NCBI GenBank assembly: GCA_027627225.1
Contig: CM051034.1
Location: 1,923,001 to 1,987,000, forward strand
Source: Congeria kusceri
Lineage: Eukaryota; Mollusca; Bivalvia; Myida; Dreissenidae
Direction of reading: 5' to 3'
Length of the DNA stretch: 64,000 bases
The notes under the pieces: generated by a model
The model's input: the letters and a program-made list of their open reading frames with translations, nothing else
Databases searched by the model: none
What the model was told of the DNA's origin: nothing
Part shown: one piece after another, positions 24,266 through 36,200 of the stretch
How the letters are laid out: the number at the start of each line of letters is the position of its first letter
Numbering within the stretch: position 1 is the stretch's first letter
Position numbers and translations under genes: made by a program

Positions 24266-25980
24266 TAGTGTTTTAACCAAATATGAAACCTCTGGGCCAT
24301 GTGGTTTCAGAGAAGAGTTTGCCTTTTACGTCTAGATAAAACATGTGAGCCCCGGGGTGTGGCCAGTTTTGACCCCATTGGCATCATGAAAGCTCCAAGC
24401 CTTGTGGTTTCAGAGAACATTTTTTAAGTTTTCAGTTTTTTAAATCTATGTTTAGCTCTGGTGTCCTACATATGCATTGGACCGAAATGATTTGAACAAT
24501 CTGAAAGACATCCAAGGATCATTCCTGTGAAGTTAGGTGAAAATCTGCCCAGTGGTTTATTCAGTCATTTGAACAATCTTTGTAGAGGACCACTATACAA
24601 CATTACATACCAACTATGAAACCTCCTGGCCTTGTGGTTTCAGGAAAGAAGATGTTTAAAGTCATTTTGCTATTTAAATGTATATAAACATTGTGACCCC
24701 TGGAGTGTGGCCAGTTTTAACCCCAGGGGCATCATTTGAACTATCTTTATAGAGGACCACTACACAATGTTACATACCAAATATAAAACCTCTAGGCCTT
24801 GAAATTTCAGAGAAGATTTTTGCTATTTAAGTCTATAGAAACCATGTGACCCCCAGGTTGTGGCCAGTTTTGACCTCAGGGGCATCACTTGAACAATCTT
24901 TGTAGAGGACCACTATACAATGTTACATACCAAATATGAAACCTCTGGGCCTTGCGGTTTTAAAGGGGAAGATTTGAAAAGGCACTTTGCTATTAAAGTC
25001 TATATAAACCATGTGACAACCGGGGTGGGGTGAATTTTGACCCCAGGAGCATCATTTGAACAATCTTTGTAGAGGACCACTTTACAATGTTACATACCAA
25101 ATATGAAACCCCTAGGCCTAGCGGTTTCAGAGAAGATTTTTAAAGTCATTTTGCTATTTAAGTCTATATAAACCATGTGAGCCCCAGGGTGTGGCCAGTT
25201 TTGACCCCATTGGCATCATGAAAGCTCCGAGCCTTGTGGTTTCAGAGAACATTTTTTAAGTTTTCAGTTTTTTAAATCTATTTTTTGCTCTGGTGTCCTA
25301 CATATGCAGTGGACCGAAATGATTTGAACAATCTGAAAGACATCCAAGGATCATTCCTGTGAAGTTAGGTGAAAATCTGCCCAGTGGTTTAGAAGGAGAT
25401 GTTCTTTGAATTAAAATGTTGACACACGACGGACGACTCACGATGGACGACGGACAAAAGGCAATCCTAAAAGCTCACCATGAGCACGTTGTGCTCAGGT
25501 GAGCAAATAAATCATGTGACCCCCAGGGCGTCGCCAGTTTTAACCACAGGGGCATCATTTGAACAATATTTGTAGAATCTCTGGGCCTTGTGGTTTCAGA
25601 GGAGATTTTTTGAAGTCGTTTGCTATATATTCTATATAAACCATATAACCCCTGGGGCGTGGCCAGTTTTGACCCCAGGGGCATAATTTCAGCAATCTTA
25701 GTAGAAGACCACTATTGGATGTTACATACCAAATAAGAAACCTCTGGGCCCTGCAGTTTCACAGAAGATTTTTAAAGTTTACACTTTTTAAATCTATTTT
25801 TAGCTTTGATGACCTACATATGAACCGTAACGATTTGAACAACTTTGAAAGAGGGTCACCTAATAATCATTCCTGTGAAGTTTGGTGAAAATCTGCCAAG
25901 TGGTTTAGGAAGAGATGTTGTTTTAATGAAAAGTTGACGACGCACACATGCATGCACGCATGCACGATGGACAACGGGCG
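24266..25980. repeat. Repeat family F4, second block, with an internal near-identical duplication
   Basis: Continuation of F4. The stretch around 24350-24550 (GTGAGCCCCGGGGTGTGGCC through GCCCAGTGGTTT) recurs almost unchanged at 25170-25390. Two tails end in GACGACGGACAAAAGGC-type sequence (25440) and a GCATGCACGCATGCACGATG tract (25950). Confidence 0.8.
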
Positions 25981-26180
25981 ATCACAAAAGCTAGAAAAGG
26001 GCATCAATTTGTCAAAATATAAAAAAGAGTTATAGGGGTTGCTTTCTCTGGAGGAGAGATTAATTGTAAAGAAGTATTTCAAGTTTCAAGTAAATACCTT
26101 TGATAGTATTCAAGATATTGAACATTGGAAAAAACTTTAACCTTGGTCGGACGGACAAACAGACGGACTCACGGATAGTT
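25981..26180. repeat. Short dispersed repeat, 'aaagagttatgggggttgc' type
   Basis: GGCATCAATTTGTCAAAATA, AAAAAGAGTTATAGGGGTTG and TTCAAGTTTCAAGTAAATAC, ending GGACGGACAAACAGACGGAC. Related copies at 22380-22550 and 32170-32335. Confidence 0.65.
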
Positions 26181-26415
26181 CTTTTGCTTGGTGACATGCA
26201 AGATTTTGTGTGTTTTATTGATAAAACCAGTGATCACTGTGTTCCACAATCTTTCAGCAATAGGCATATAGTGCGTTTCATACCTTGTTTATATATGATC
26301 AATATATATGGGGTATTCTTTTTCAAATGTTATTTTCTTGTTAATATCGCCATAAACAAAGCATAGAATAGTAGAACAAACATATATTAACACAATTAAA
26401 CCATCCAAGGGTCCT

Positions 26416-26446
26416 GGGGGGTCCTGGGGGTGGGGTCGGGGGGGGT
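26416..26446 (+). other. G-quadruplex-capable G-rich tract
   Basis: Four G-runs of 6, 5, 4 and 9 separated by TCCT, T and TC within 31 bases. Confidence 0.7.
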
Positions 26447-26579
26447 ATTTTATGATACCGCTGCCTGTGAGCTGTTTGTTGTTGTGACACACTGCCTCAT
26501 AATGATCTTCATTCCCACCAAGTTATTACATTCCTTACATGTTGGCAAAAATGATGCTTGCTACAAAAAGTTCATTTTA

Positions 26580-27425
26580 ATATCTGACCTTTTAAGTGTA
26601 ACCTTGGACCCACAGACCTTGACCGAGGAGCATGTAAGTGGTATGTGACACATCATCTGGTCATGGGAAAAAATCATCTGAAGTACGGTAATATTAAAAT
26701 CTTTCAAGGCTTTTATAAGTTATAGAGCAGAAAGAAAATTCATTGACATTTGACCTTGAATTGTGACCTTTACCTTTCAATGAGGACCATGGGAGTTGTA
26801 CACGACACATCGCTTGGTCATGGGAAATAATAATCTGAATCAATATTAAAATCCTTCCAAACATTTAGAAGTTATGGTGGAAAAAACAGAAATCCTTGAC
26901 CTTTGACATTAAATTGTGACCTTTACCTTTGACCGACGAGCATAGAGTTGTACGCGACACATTGTCTGGTCATGGGGTTATGGGGAATAATAACATGAAG
27001 TTATATTAAGGTACATCCAGGCACTTAGAAGTTATGGAATGGACATGAAAATTCATGACCTTTGAACTTGAATTGTGACCTTCACCTTTGACCGACGAGT
27101 ATGGGAGTTGCATGCGACACATCGTCTGGTCATGTGGAATAATAATCTGAAGTTATATTAAAATCCATTGAGGCGTTTAGAAGTTATGGAGCGGAAAGGA
27201 AAATTCATAACATTTGACCTTGATTTGTGACCTTGACCTTTGACCGACGAGCATGGGAGTTGTACGCGACACATCGTCTAGTCATGGGGAATAATAATCT
27301 GAAGTTATATTAAAATCCATCCAGGCATTAAAAAGTTACAGAGCAGAAACAAAGTCTGGACTGACCGAAACTCACCCACCTTGGACCCTGGTTCTTGCGT
27401 GTGACACACCGTCTTATTATGCTTA
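26580..27425. repeat. Tandem-like repeat related to F3, about five units
   Basis: Units of about 150 bp with CGACACATCGTCTGGTCATG, GGGAATAATAATCTGAAGTT, ATATTAAAATCCATCCAGGC, AGAAGTTATGGAGCGGAAAG and TTTGACCTTGAATTGTGACC. Confidence 0.8.
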
Positions 27426-27479
27426 ATATTTCTGCTAAGTTATTTGAAAATCCTCCAATGCTAGACAATATCATCTGGA

Positions 27480-28130
27480 AAAAAATCCGAACGTACGTAC
27501 ACACGTAAGGGTACAGGGTAAACACTATATGCCCCCCCCCACCATCGATGGTGGGGGCATAAAAACATCTGTCTCCACCCACACACTGCCATACCTCCTC
27601 CCAAAATCCACCTACCATGATATTCCTAAGATATGCACAACAACAACAGGCACTGATCAATCATGTGAAGTTTTGTCAAATTCCAACCAGTGTTTACGGA
27701 AAAGAGCACCTACAAGGTCTGTTAAGTCAACAACTTGAAAGGGACATAGCTCCGCCAAAATTATGCCAATGATGACATGGACAACTAGAATTGGTATTGA
27801 TAAATCCTGTTCAGTTTCGTCAAAAAACAACCAGGGATTACGGAGAACACGCGCAGACAAGGTCTATTACGTGAAAACCTTAATAAATCCGCCAAAGTCC
27901 GCCGACATGCACAACCACACTTGGTACTGTGAAATTTTGTCAAATTCCAACCAGTGGTTACGTAGAGGACACGCAGACAAGGTATGTATGTCAAAACATC
28001 AATGGGCCGTAACTCCGCCAAAAATCCGCAGACGACGACATGCCGACGATATGCACAAGTTGACTTGGTAGTGATAAATCCCGTGAAGCTTCGTTAAAAT
28101 GCGACCAGGGGTTAGGGCGAACAAGTGCAC
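27480..28130. repeat. Palindromic element end, then a 'caaattccaaccag' repeat in about four units
   Basis: The perfect palindrome CCCCACCATCGATGGTGGGG at 27536-27555 is followed by GGCATAA, the same end seen on other families. From 27650, units with GTGAAGTTTTGTCAAATTCC, AACCAGTGTTTACGGA and CTCCGCCAAAA follow. Confidence 0.7.
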
Positions 28131-28419
28131 ACTTTTTTCATTCATCTTTCCATGCCAAAAATCAATATACCTCCCTATTCTCTTTAAACAGGACATGATT
28201 GAAAGGTACTTCCACAGGCCACTCACTGCTCAGTTGTAGTTTACCAAGTTTACTGGTAACAAAGTAATGACTTAGCATGATTTGTTTTCTGTACAAGACA
28301 AAAAAGGTCAAATGTACCAATGAGTGATCGGTATAGTATGTCAGGTTTGTTGTGCTGGTGAAGCTGGTATTCTATGTCAAGATGGAACCACTAATATGTG
28401 TCAGGGTGTGGAAATATCA

Positions 28420-28740
28420 AAATTGTTTACTTGTCCATGGACAAGTTTATTGCACAAATCTCTTTTTCCGCAGCAACAGTCACTTGTCCTAACGAAAATA
28501 CAGTTTTAATTCCAGATCTTCCTGATATATTATTTCAAATATAAATACAACACAATTTGTAATTCAAATGTATAATTATTTAATAATTTATGATAAATAA
28601 CTTCCACTTTTACCTCATTTTCCTCCATGAAATTGTTCTCCTTCATGGACAAGTAGACAGGAAAAATTTACTTGTCCAATAGTAAAATTACCGGCGTCGG
28701 ACAAGTTGGCCATAGGATTTCCACAACCCTGTATGTGTGG
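28420..28740. repeat. Element with repeated 'acttgtcc / ggacaagt' motifs
   Basis: The perfect 18-base palindrome ACTTGTCCATGGACAAGT (28429-28446), ATGGACAAGTAGAC (28646), ACTTGTCCAATAG (28670) and GGACAAGTTGGCC (28699) frame an AT-rich middle. Probably a small non-autonomous element. Confidence 0.5.
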
Positions 28741-29070
28741 GCTTATCCCTGAGTTGTATGTAAATTTGAAGCCTCATGATGGTGAGTGTCAGACACGAAA
28801 AACATATCTAATTTGTTAGCTTTTACCTCCACGATTGACCTAGACCTTGGAGATATGGAACTGGATCTTGTGCATCGGCTCATGATCATGAACATTTCCG
28901 CCCAGTAATTTCACAATCTACCCAGTAATGACAAAAAGAGTTACTGACCCGACTCAGAATTTTTTGGACAGACGGACAGACGGACGGACGTACGGACGTA
29001 TGGACATACTGACGGACAGGGATAACACTTAATTCCCATTCACTATTCTTAGAATGGCGGGGACATAAAA
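28740..29070. repeat. Dispersed repeat with GGACGGAC tail
   Basis: Contains an F3-like GACCTAGACCTTGGAGATAT unit, then a run of GGACAGACGGACGGACGTAC and the end GGCGGGGACATAAA. Confidence 0.65.
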
Positions 29071-29389
29071 CAAACAAATAAGGATATCAGTAAAACTGAT
29101 GGATGCTTTGCAAGCAATATTAATGTAATGAGAAGGGCCGAGATTGTAAAATGACTAAAAATCACTAGAACTGCAAGACCAAATCTGACATCAAAACTGT
29201 ATGTGAACATACCACACAGATACAATATGAACATGCAGATGAAGTAAAATTGTAAAAATAAAATAAAATAAATCAAAGTAATGGATCATTACTGCAATAC
29301 AGGTATGGTTATTTCAATTCCAAATTATTTAGTTTTCCATCATTAAATTTCATATAGCAGTTCCTGAGAAATAGATATGACACAATGAC

Positions 29390-29860
29390 ACCTTTAAAGT
29401 CCCATAACTCCAAGAAAAATCATGGAAGCCACACGTCCTGGTAATGTGCATACCTCCTCTTGACAATGACGCTTCCCATAAAATGTAGTAGTTGCTGAGA
29501 AAAAGCCCGTACAAGAATTACCAGAACATCCTGGCAATATGCACAACTCCTCTTGGTAATGAAAAGTTCTATTAAGTTTCAATAAAAATCTTTCCAGTAG
29601 TTGCTGAGAAAAAGCCCAGACAAGAATTGTGCAACATATACTAATTTTAGAAACCTTCAAAGTCCCATAACTCCAAGAAAAATCATTGATGCGGAATATC
29701 CTGGTAATTTGCACACCTCCTCTTGGTAATGAAGCTTCCCATAAGGTTTTGTTGAATTCCGGCCAGTAATTGTTGAGAAATAGCCCAGACAAGAAAGTCG
29801 AAAATTGTTCACTATATACACATTTCAGAAATATTCAAAGTCCCAAAAGGCTGACCTGAG
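29390..29860. repeat. Repeat 'cccataactccaagaaaaatcat', three units
   Basis: AAAGTCCCATAACTCCAAGA, ATCCTGGTAATTTGCACACC, TCCTCTTGGTAATGAAGCTT and AGTTGCTGAGAAAAAGCCC recur at 29390, 29520 (partial) and 29650. A long minus-strand frame (29394-29792) is only the repeat translated. Confidence 0.8.
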
Positions 29861-30299
29861 TAGTGGCAAAGATGAAAGCCTTACTGTTGTGAAAGACTTG
29901 TGGGAATGTACGCCATAATGTCCTTAAATAATCTGTCTAGCTGATTTACCCTCATACATAGAACAAGTAAGGACCTGGATATATTTTTTCTACCCTGGTA
30001 TCCAACTTTTCGAGGGCAATTTCGGAGGAATAGTGTCTATGCATCAGCTCTGAAAGATAATGGCCACGGCTGCGCAAAGGTCATTTCAAAGAATAGAGTG
30101 TATTGCCATTTACCAGCCCTATATTCAAATTCGCTATAGATCTTATGGTAATAGACAAATTGTGCAAGTTTGGTTGAAAATGAAGGCCCTGTCGTGCATC
30201 AAATCCATTGTTGCATAAATTTTCACAATTATGTGGAAATAACTGCAGTATTCATGGCCTGTCTCATTGACTGCTTGTGTTGAGATCTTAAGGCCATAC

Positions 30300-31020
30300 A
30301 AAACAGGTGGAAGTCTTAAGATTTAATGAAAAATGCAATCTCAATGCATGAAAAAGGCAATTTTTTCATTTTTTCACTAACAAAGGGGACATAACTCAGA
30401 TGTTTGTTGCTTAATCTGACCCATTGTTGACCACATATAAACTGTGGAAGTTTGGTCAAGATTGGAATAAAAATAAAGTCTCTTTGAACAAAAAACGCAA
30501 TTTTTGCATTTTTTTCCACATACAAGGGACCACAACTCAGGTGCTTGTAGCCTAACCATTTTTTGCTCCTGCTGAAATCTCTTGGTCACACACAAACTGT
30601 GGAAGTTTGGTTCAGATTGGAAGAAAAATTAAGTCTTAATTAAGGTAAAATGGAAATTTTTGCCTATTTTTCAACACAAAAGGGGGCATAACTCTGATGT
30701 TTGTGGCCAAATCTGGCCCAATGTTGGCTTCTACTGTGATCTTTTAATAATACACAAACCGTGGAAGTTTGGTCAATGTTGGTTGAAAAATGAAGTCTCT
30801 ATGAACAAGGCAATTTTTTTAAACATTTCCCACAAACAAGGGGCCATAACTCAAGGTTTCTGGTCCGATTTGGCCCATTATCAGTACCAACTAAGATTTG
30901 ATGGTCATACACAAACTACGCAAGTTAGGTCAAGATTGAATAAAAAATGTAGTCTTTATCTCGATAACGGTCCAAATTGTTGACGGCATACAGACGACTG
31001 ATGACAGACGCCGCCGGAGA
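30300..31020. repeat. Repeat 'ggggccataactcagatgtttgtg', about five units
   Basis: Period about 125 bp with AAACTGTGGAAGTTTGGTCA, AGATTGGAATAAAAATAAAG, TCTCTTTGAACAAAAAACGC and ACAAAGGGGACATAACTCAG. Ends with a CAGACGCCGCCGG tail. Confidence 0.85.
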
Positions 31021-32170
31021 GGTTCACCGAGCACTATTGTCTATTTAGCTTTAAAAGGCAATCTTCCCCATCCAAATGAGGCAGTGCTTTTTTTACGAAT
31101 AAAAACAATTAGAAGAAATATGATAGAGTCACCCAAGGAACATTTCTGTGTATGAGTTTTTCATATATTGAATTAAATTGTAGAAATTTGATAAAGGACC
31201 ACCCCACAAACATTCTTGCCAAGTTTGGTTTAAATCCACCTGGCGGTTTTAGAGAAGTCATTTGAAGAAACTGCTGACGACAAGCAACGCATGACTAACG
31301 AAAGACAGTGACTGACGAAAATAGCTCACCCTTGAGCACTTTGTGGGCGACCTTTGGCCTTAATAAGCAATTCTGAAACCTATTTAACGCAATTACGGTT
31401 ATCCTTGATGAGTAACAAAACTCAATAAAAATGCCCAATACGCAAAAAACTGCAAACTCGGTGCGTACGTGGATTGACTGACATGGCTACGAAATGACCA
31501 ATCAATGTGTAATAAACAGCCAAAAATTAATGGTTATGAAATTGTATTGTTACGAAATGACAGACCCGTATTGTACAAATCAGTTTGATTGGATGTTGAT
31601 TTTAACGTAAACCACAACTATCCAATGAGATTCATCGAGTATCTCCGTTTTATGATATCATTATGCAACTTTTCTTTGTTTCTGTTCAATGATATTGGAA
31701 TGCTTTGGTCATGTTCGTGATTCTGGGAAAAGTGTCGCACTGAGGTTGAATTTCATAAATAATTACGTTAAAGCGCGGATTCATCGAACGCAAGCACAAG
31801 CCACTCGATTGACTGTTAGTCGACGTCGGAAAACGTTTCAAACCGGAAGTACACAACATTAGCGTACGATGAAATTTTCGTGTGATTCTGGCATGCAAAG
31901 TTAGTGTTGTGAAAAGATAGATGGTTATATTTGTGATATAGTAAAGAAAATACCATTTGTGTGTTGTATCTGTTATACTAAATTTGTCTAAGACTCAATT
32001 ATTTTTATTCTTATCGAGTAACATAATGTCAAATACTGAAATAAATTTGACAGTACTCAATTATTTAAAATATGATAGGGGTAATATCCAATTCTGACAG
32101 AATCCTTATCTGTTGATCTGATTCAAGATATTGGACTTTGTGAAAAACTTTAACCAAAATTGCTAGGTTA
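31021..32170. other. Spacer between repeat blocks; possible promoter near 31.85 kb
   Basis: No supported gene. Around 31740-31880 the minus strand is GC-richer and includes ACTTCCGGTTTG (an ETS-type CTTCCGG box) and several CpGs, which would suit a promoter for a minus-strand gene. The protease gene, with its missing 5' exons, is the nearest candidate. No exon was proven. Confidence 0.3.
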
Positions 32171-32606
32171 AAAAGGGGGCATAAATCTGTCAAAATACAA
32201 AACAGAGTTATGGGGGTTGCTTTCACTGGTGGAGAAATTATATTCAATATATTTGACATGATAAAAAACTTAAACCTTGGCCGAACGGACTAACGGACGG
32301 ACGGACTGTTCGATTTTAATATGCCCTAATTTGGGGCCATAATGATAAAAAGTGGCATAAAACTGTTAAATCATAAAAATGAGCAACTGTGATTATTGCA
32401 TGTTATACTAAATTTATGATAGGGGCATATTTCTGTCATGATAGATGGGAATTATAGCAACTGATGTTGATGAACATATTGTTATATCCCAAACTTCACT
32501 TTTGAACCTAAAGTTTTACCAAAGCTTGGACACGGACACTGATGCCGGGTCAAGTAGGAAAACTTACCAAACGTTTGAGCTAAAAATCATGTTAAATTTA
32601 GGTTAA

Positions 32607-32754
32607 GCCAATATATTAAATTTGTATGTGTATATTTGTACTTTAATAAGAAAAAGTTGATGAATATGTTTAGTTTAACAGCCAATATATTAAATTTGTA
32701 TGTGTATATTTGTACTTTAATAAGAAAAAGTTGATGAATATGTTTAGTTTAACA
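32607..32754. repeat. Perfect 74-bp tandem duplication
   Basis: GCCAATATATTAAATTTGTA begins at 32607 and again at 32681, and the whole 74-bp unit ending GTTTAGTTTAACA is repeated without visible change. A partial third copy with changes (AAGTTGATGAACATGTTTAG) follows at 32771. It lies just 3' of the last identified TRIM-like exon. Confidence 0.9.
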
Positions 32755-32879
32755 ATTTCAAAATAATTAAAGAAAAAGTTGATGAACATGTTTAGTATAA
32801 CAATTTTAAAATAATTAGGTTTTCTAAAAATGGTCTGAACAAATAATATAAATAAACAAATATGAAGAAAGATACATAC

Positions 32880-33244
32880 TTTTTCTTCAGTTGATAGCAC
32901 TTCGAACACCAAGATGTTGTTGTTGCCATATTGTCCCACAATGATGGAGGCTGTGTGCCTGTTGTAGCAGACTGACTGTGGGGGCCTCACTACATCCCTG
33001 CCTGTTGCCAGAGTGGCCAGCTTCTTCCTGCCCTCCCTATCCACCTGTATGATAGTGTGCGACCCCCGTCCACAGACCAACACCTGGCCTGCAGGTGTCA
33101 CATGTACAGCCCCTGGGTCTTGTAGTCCAGGGTACTCCAATGTAGAGAGTACCGACCCATCCCTGGCCAGGGTGAGGAGCTTGTGCTGGGAGTGGTTGGT
33201 GATGTATATACGATCCCCAGTGGGACTCACAGCACACCTCTCTA
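32880..33244 (-). CDS. TRIM-like gene, exon 3 (last propeller blades found)
   Basis: Acceptor TTTTGCAG completes Val with the previous exon, then ERCAVSPTGDRIYITNHSQH and further NHL-like strands (AGQVLVCGRGSHTIIQVDRE; IIVGQYGNNNILVFEVLS). The exon ends GAAGAAAAA|GTATGT in phase 0. If not spliced, the frame runs on for about 70 low-complexity residues to a stop at 32670, through a 74-bp tandem duplication, which is unlikely to be the real C-terminus. Confidence 0.8.
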
Positions 33245-36200
33245 CTGCAAAACAGAGTCACATCAAGATATTAAATTACTTTAAATGTTTAATAATGTTA
33301 ATACACAAACTGCAGTGACATCGTATTATTAATGCGTCGTTAAACAGACAATTACGCGTCTTAAAGATCTGCATAAAATCCAATAATAATAAATATTTTA
33401 GTGTGACAGGAAGGTTCTGTATCATTTATTGCCTAAAGGTTTGACACGTTGACTGGTGAGTTAGAATTGAAGTCTACCACAATTACACCGATGGAAACGA
33501 TTACACGGTACAGTGAACATGTACACATGAATGTGTCAGCTGAACTATATGCAGTAATAATGGATTTCCTATACATGTATACATGATTACAATATATTGA
33601 CATATTAGTGAAATTGACACGAGCTGACATATTTCATACATGTGCGCGTACAATATTGTGACTGTAGTTATGTTTGTAACATTTTACTACAGGAAAATAA
33701 TGTTTCAAAACAAATGGGATTGGAACTTTTCTATCTAGTTCTTCTTCACCAGTTATAAAAGCCAGTAACTGTTGTTAATTTTATAATTTTATAAACATAA
33801 ATAAGGAAATTTCTCAAATTTCAAATACAACAATTTGAGGTTTATTGATTGAATATAATGTTATGAAGCAATGTTAATTATAAAAGTCATTATACATGTA
33901 TAGTTATTTCCAAATCACAAAGTTTACACAATAGGTCACAAGGTGCGTCATTGAAAAGCACTCAGTGTCTATTTATAGACATGCCATGTAGTGACAGTCA
34001 AAATACATGATTACTCATATATATAAATCAATAATACTGAAAATCATTCTTAACTGCTGTTGTAAACTTAAACTGACACACGTACATTCTACAACTATGC
34101 AGTCTTACAATTACTTTATGATACATATTTCTAATAATATCCGGATGAACCCGCCATGATTCTAACCTGTATATCTATCTGATGTATCCTCATACAGCTT
34201 GCTGACCAGTTTCCCACTCAGCGTGTACTTGTACAGTGCAGTACAATCAGTGACATACAGCTCCCCCTGGTGGTGGGCGATACCTATACAGTGATGTTGT
34301 AACTGAAGCTTCCTGCCCTTCACCAGCTGCCCATTGTTGACTGAGATAAACTGGATCTCATGCGTGTTAGCATCATTCACAGTAACAGCAACTTCACTGT
34401 GTGTTATATGACATATGGCCCGTGGATCAGTAGACACATCACAATGAGTAAGCACCCTGTACTGCTGGTCCAGCAGCTTTAATTGATTATTATTGCGGTC
34501 TACAACAAGAATCTGGCCATCAGGGAGAACACATATGCCTCTGATCCAGCATGGTGATGTATCACTTGGTATGCACACATTATACTCTGACTTTCCTTTA
34601 ACAGTCAATACTTGGTCTGGGTTTCCCTGCACTGTCAATGGCTGGGTGATGTGTACAATCCTCCCCAGACCTGACAGTTTGGACAAGTACTGCTCAATGT
34701 CACTGTTAGGCTGGAATGTTAGTGAACTTTTAACCTGAACAGAGTTCTCCTTCAAATATGTTTCAGACTGTTGTATTTTGTCGCTACATTTCTTGCTCGC
34801 TATAAAGGAGAGTTCTTTCATGCTCATATCACTCATGTCCTGAATGGCTTCATGCAGTATTTTCAAGTCGTCACGAAGCCTACTGCAGTTGTTCACATCA
34901 GTCTTGAGAGAAGCTTGCAGGCTTGTGAGTGTATTTTTCATTTCCTTCAAAGTGATTTTTTCAATATTGTCTAAAGTGTCATTTATTTTTCTGCGTGTTT
35001 CTTGTATTTTGTGTAATTGTTCATCATATGAACCCTGCAGTGACTTAATGCCGGTCTCCCAATTTGTTTGAAGATTGTTCATTCGTTCCTGAATTGTTTG
35101 AAGCTTCACTGCAAACTGCTGCAGGTCAGTTGACTGGGTTTTGACACACTCAGATACAAGCGTCACTTTTGTGCACTGTCTGAAACAAAATATAGTATGT
35201 TATAATAAAATGCTTAAAATAATTTGGCAAATTTTTCTTTAAAAAAATATATAAATACTGTTATACATATTCTAAGTTCAAAGCTTGTGAGATCGATGGT
35301 TTACATTGGCCCTTTCAAAACAATATGTGGCGTGTCGTCGGAAAACCGGGCTTAATGCATGTGCGTAAAGTGTCATCCCGGATCAGCCTGTGCGGATTCC
35401 GCACAGGCTAATCAGGGATGGCACTTTCCGCCTATAGTGGATTTATGTTTAGAAGAGACTTGAAACGGAAAATACCATAGCTTAAGTTCCATCCCGGATT
35501 AGCCTGTGCAGAATGCACAGGCTAATCAGGGATGACACTTTACGCACATGCATTATGGCCAGTTTTCCCACGACATGCCTCATATATTCTTCTACAGGAT
35601 ATTTAAGCGTACTTTGGCAATAAAATATAACGAGAGGCACATGAGTGTCTGTATCGCTCCACTGGCTTATTAAGTAAGGAGTGTCAGAAGCAAAAGGACC
35701 CTGATAAGCCATATAAGAAAACAAGAGCTATCGGATACAGCGCGCTAGACTTTTCTTGTGCTTGTCAGAGTTACTGGCATTTTTTTCTTAAACAAGAAAC
35801 ATGGAAATTCCACGAAAACCAAATTTTTCTAATTTAATATATTAAAGTCAGCACATCAATAAAATTTATAGTAATGGTAAATTTGACCTTGACCCCTACC
35901 CACCCCATATGCAATCCTAAGCAAGGTCTCGATATAAGCTATCAATGCATCAAGTTTCATAAAAATAGCTCAGTGTGTTCTTAAGTTATTGAGCGGAAAC
36001 AATTTTTCCATTTTTAGAAACAGTGACCTTGACATCACCCATCCCATATGCAATCCCACTCATGGTCTTGATATAAGGTAACTATGTATTAAGTTTCATT
36101 AAAATATCTCAATGAATTCTCAATGTATTGAGCGGAAACCATTTTTGTATTTTTAGTAACAGTGACCTTGACCCCACCCACCCTATATGCAATCCAAAGC

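Noticed and set aside
29394..29792. 132-codon minus-strand open frame
   Set aside because: The protein repeats itself (GTLKVS / LPG motifs) exactly as the underlying nucleotide repeat does; it lies entirely inside a repeat block.
32670..33230. 186-codon frame as a separate gene
   Set aside because: Its first part is exon 3 of the TRIM-like gene and its second part is readthrough beyond a GTATGT donor into tandem repeats.
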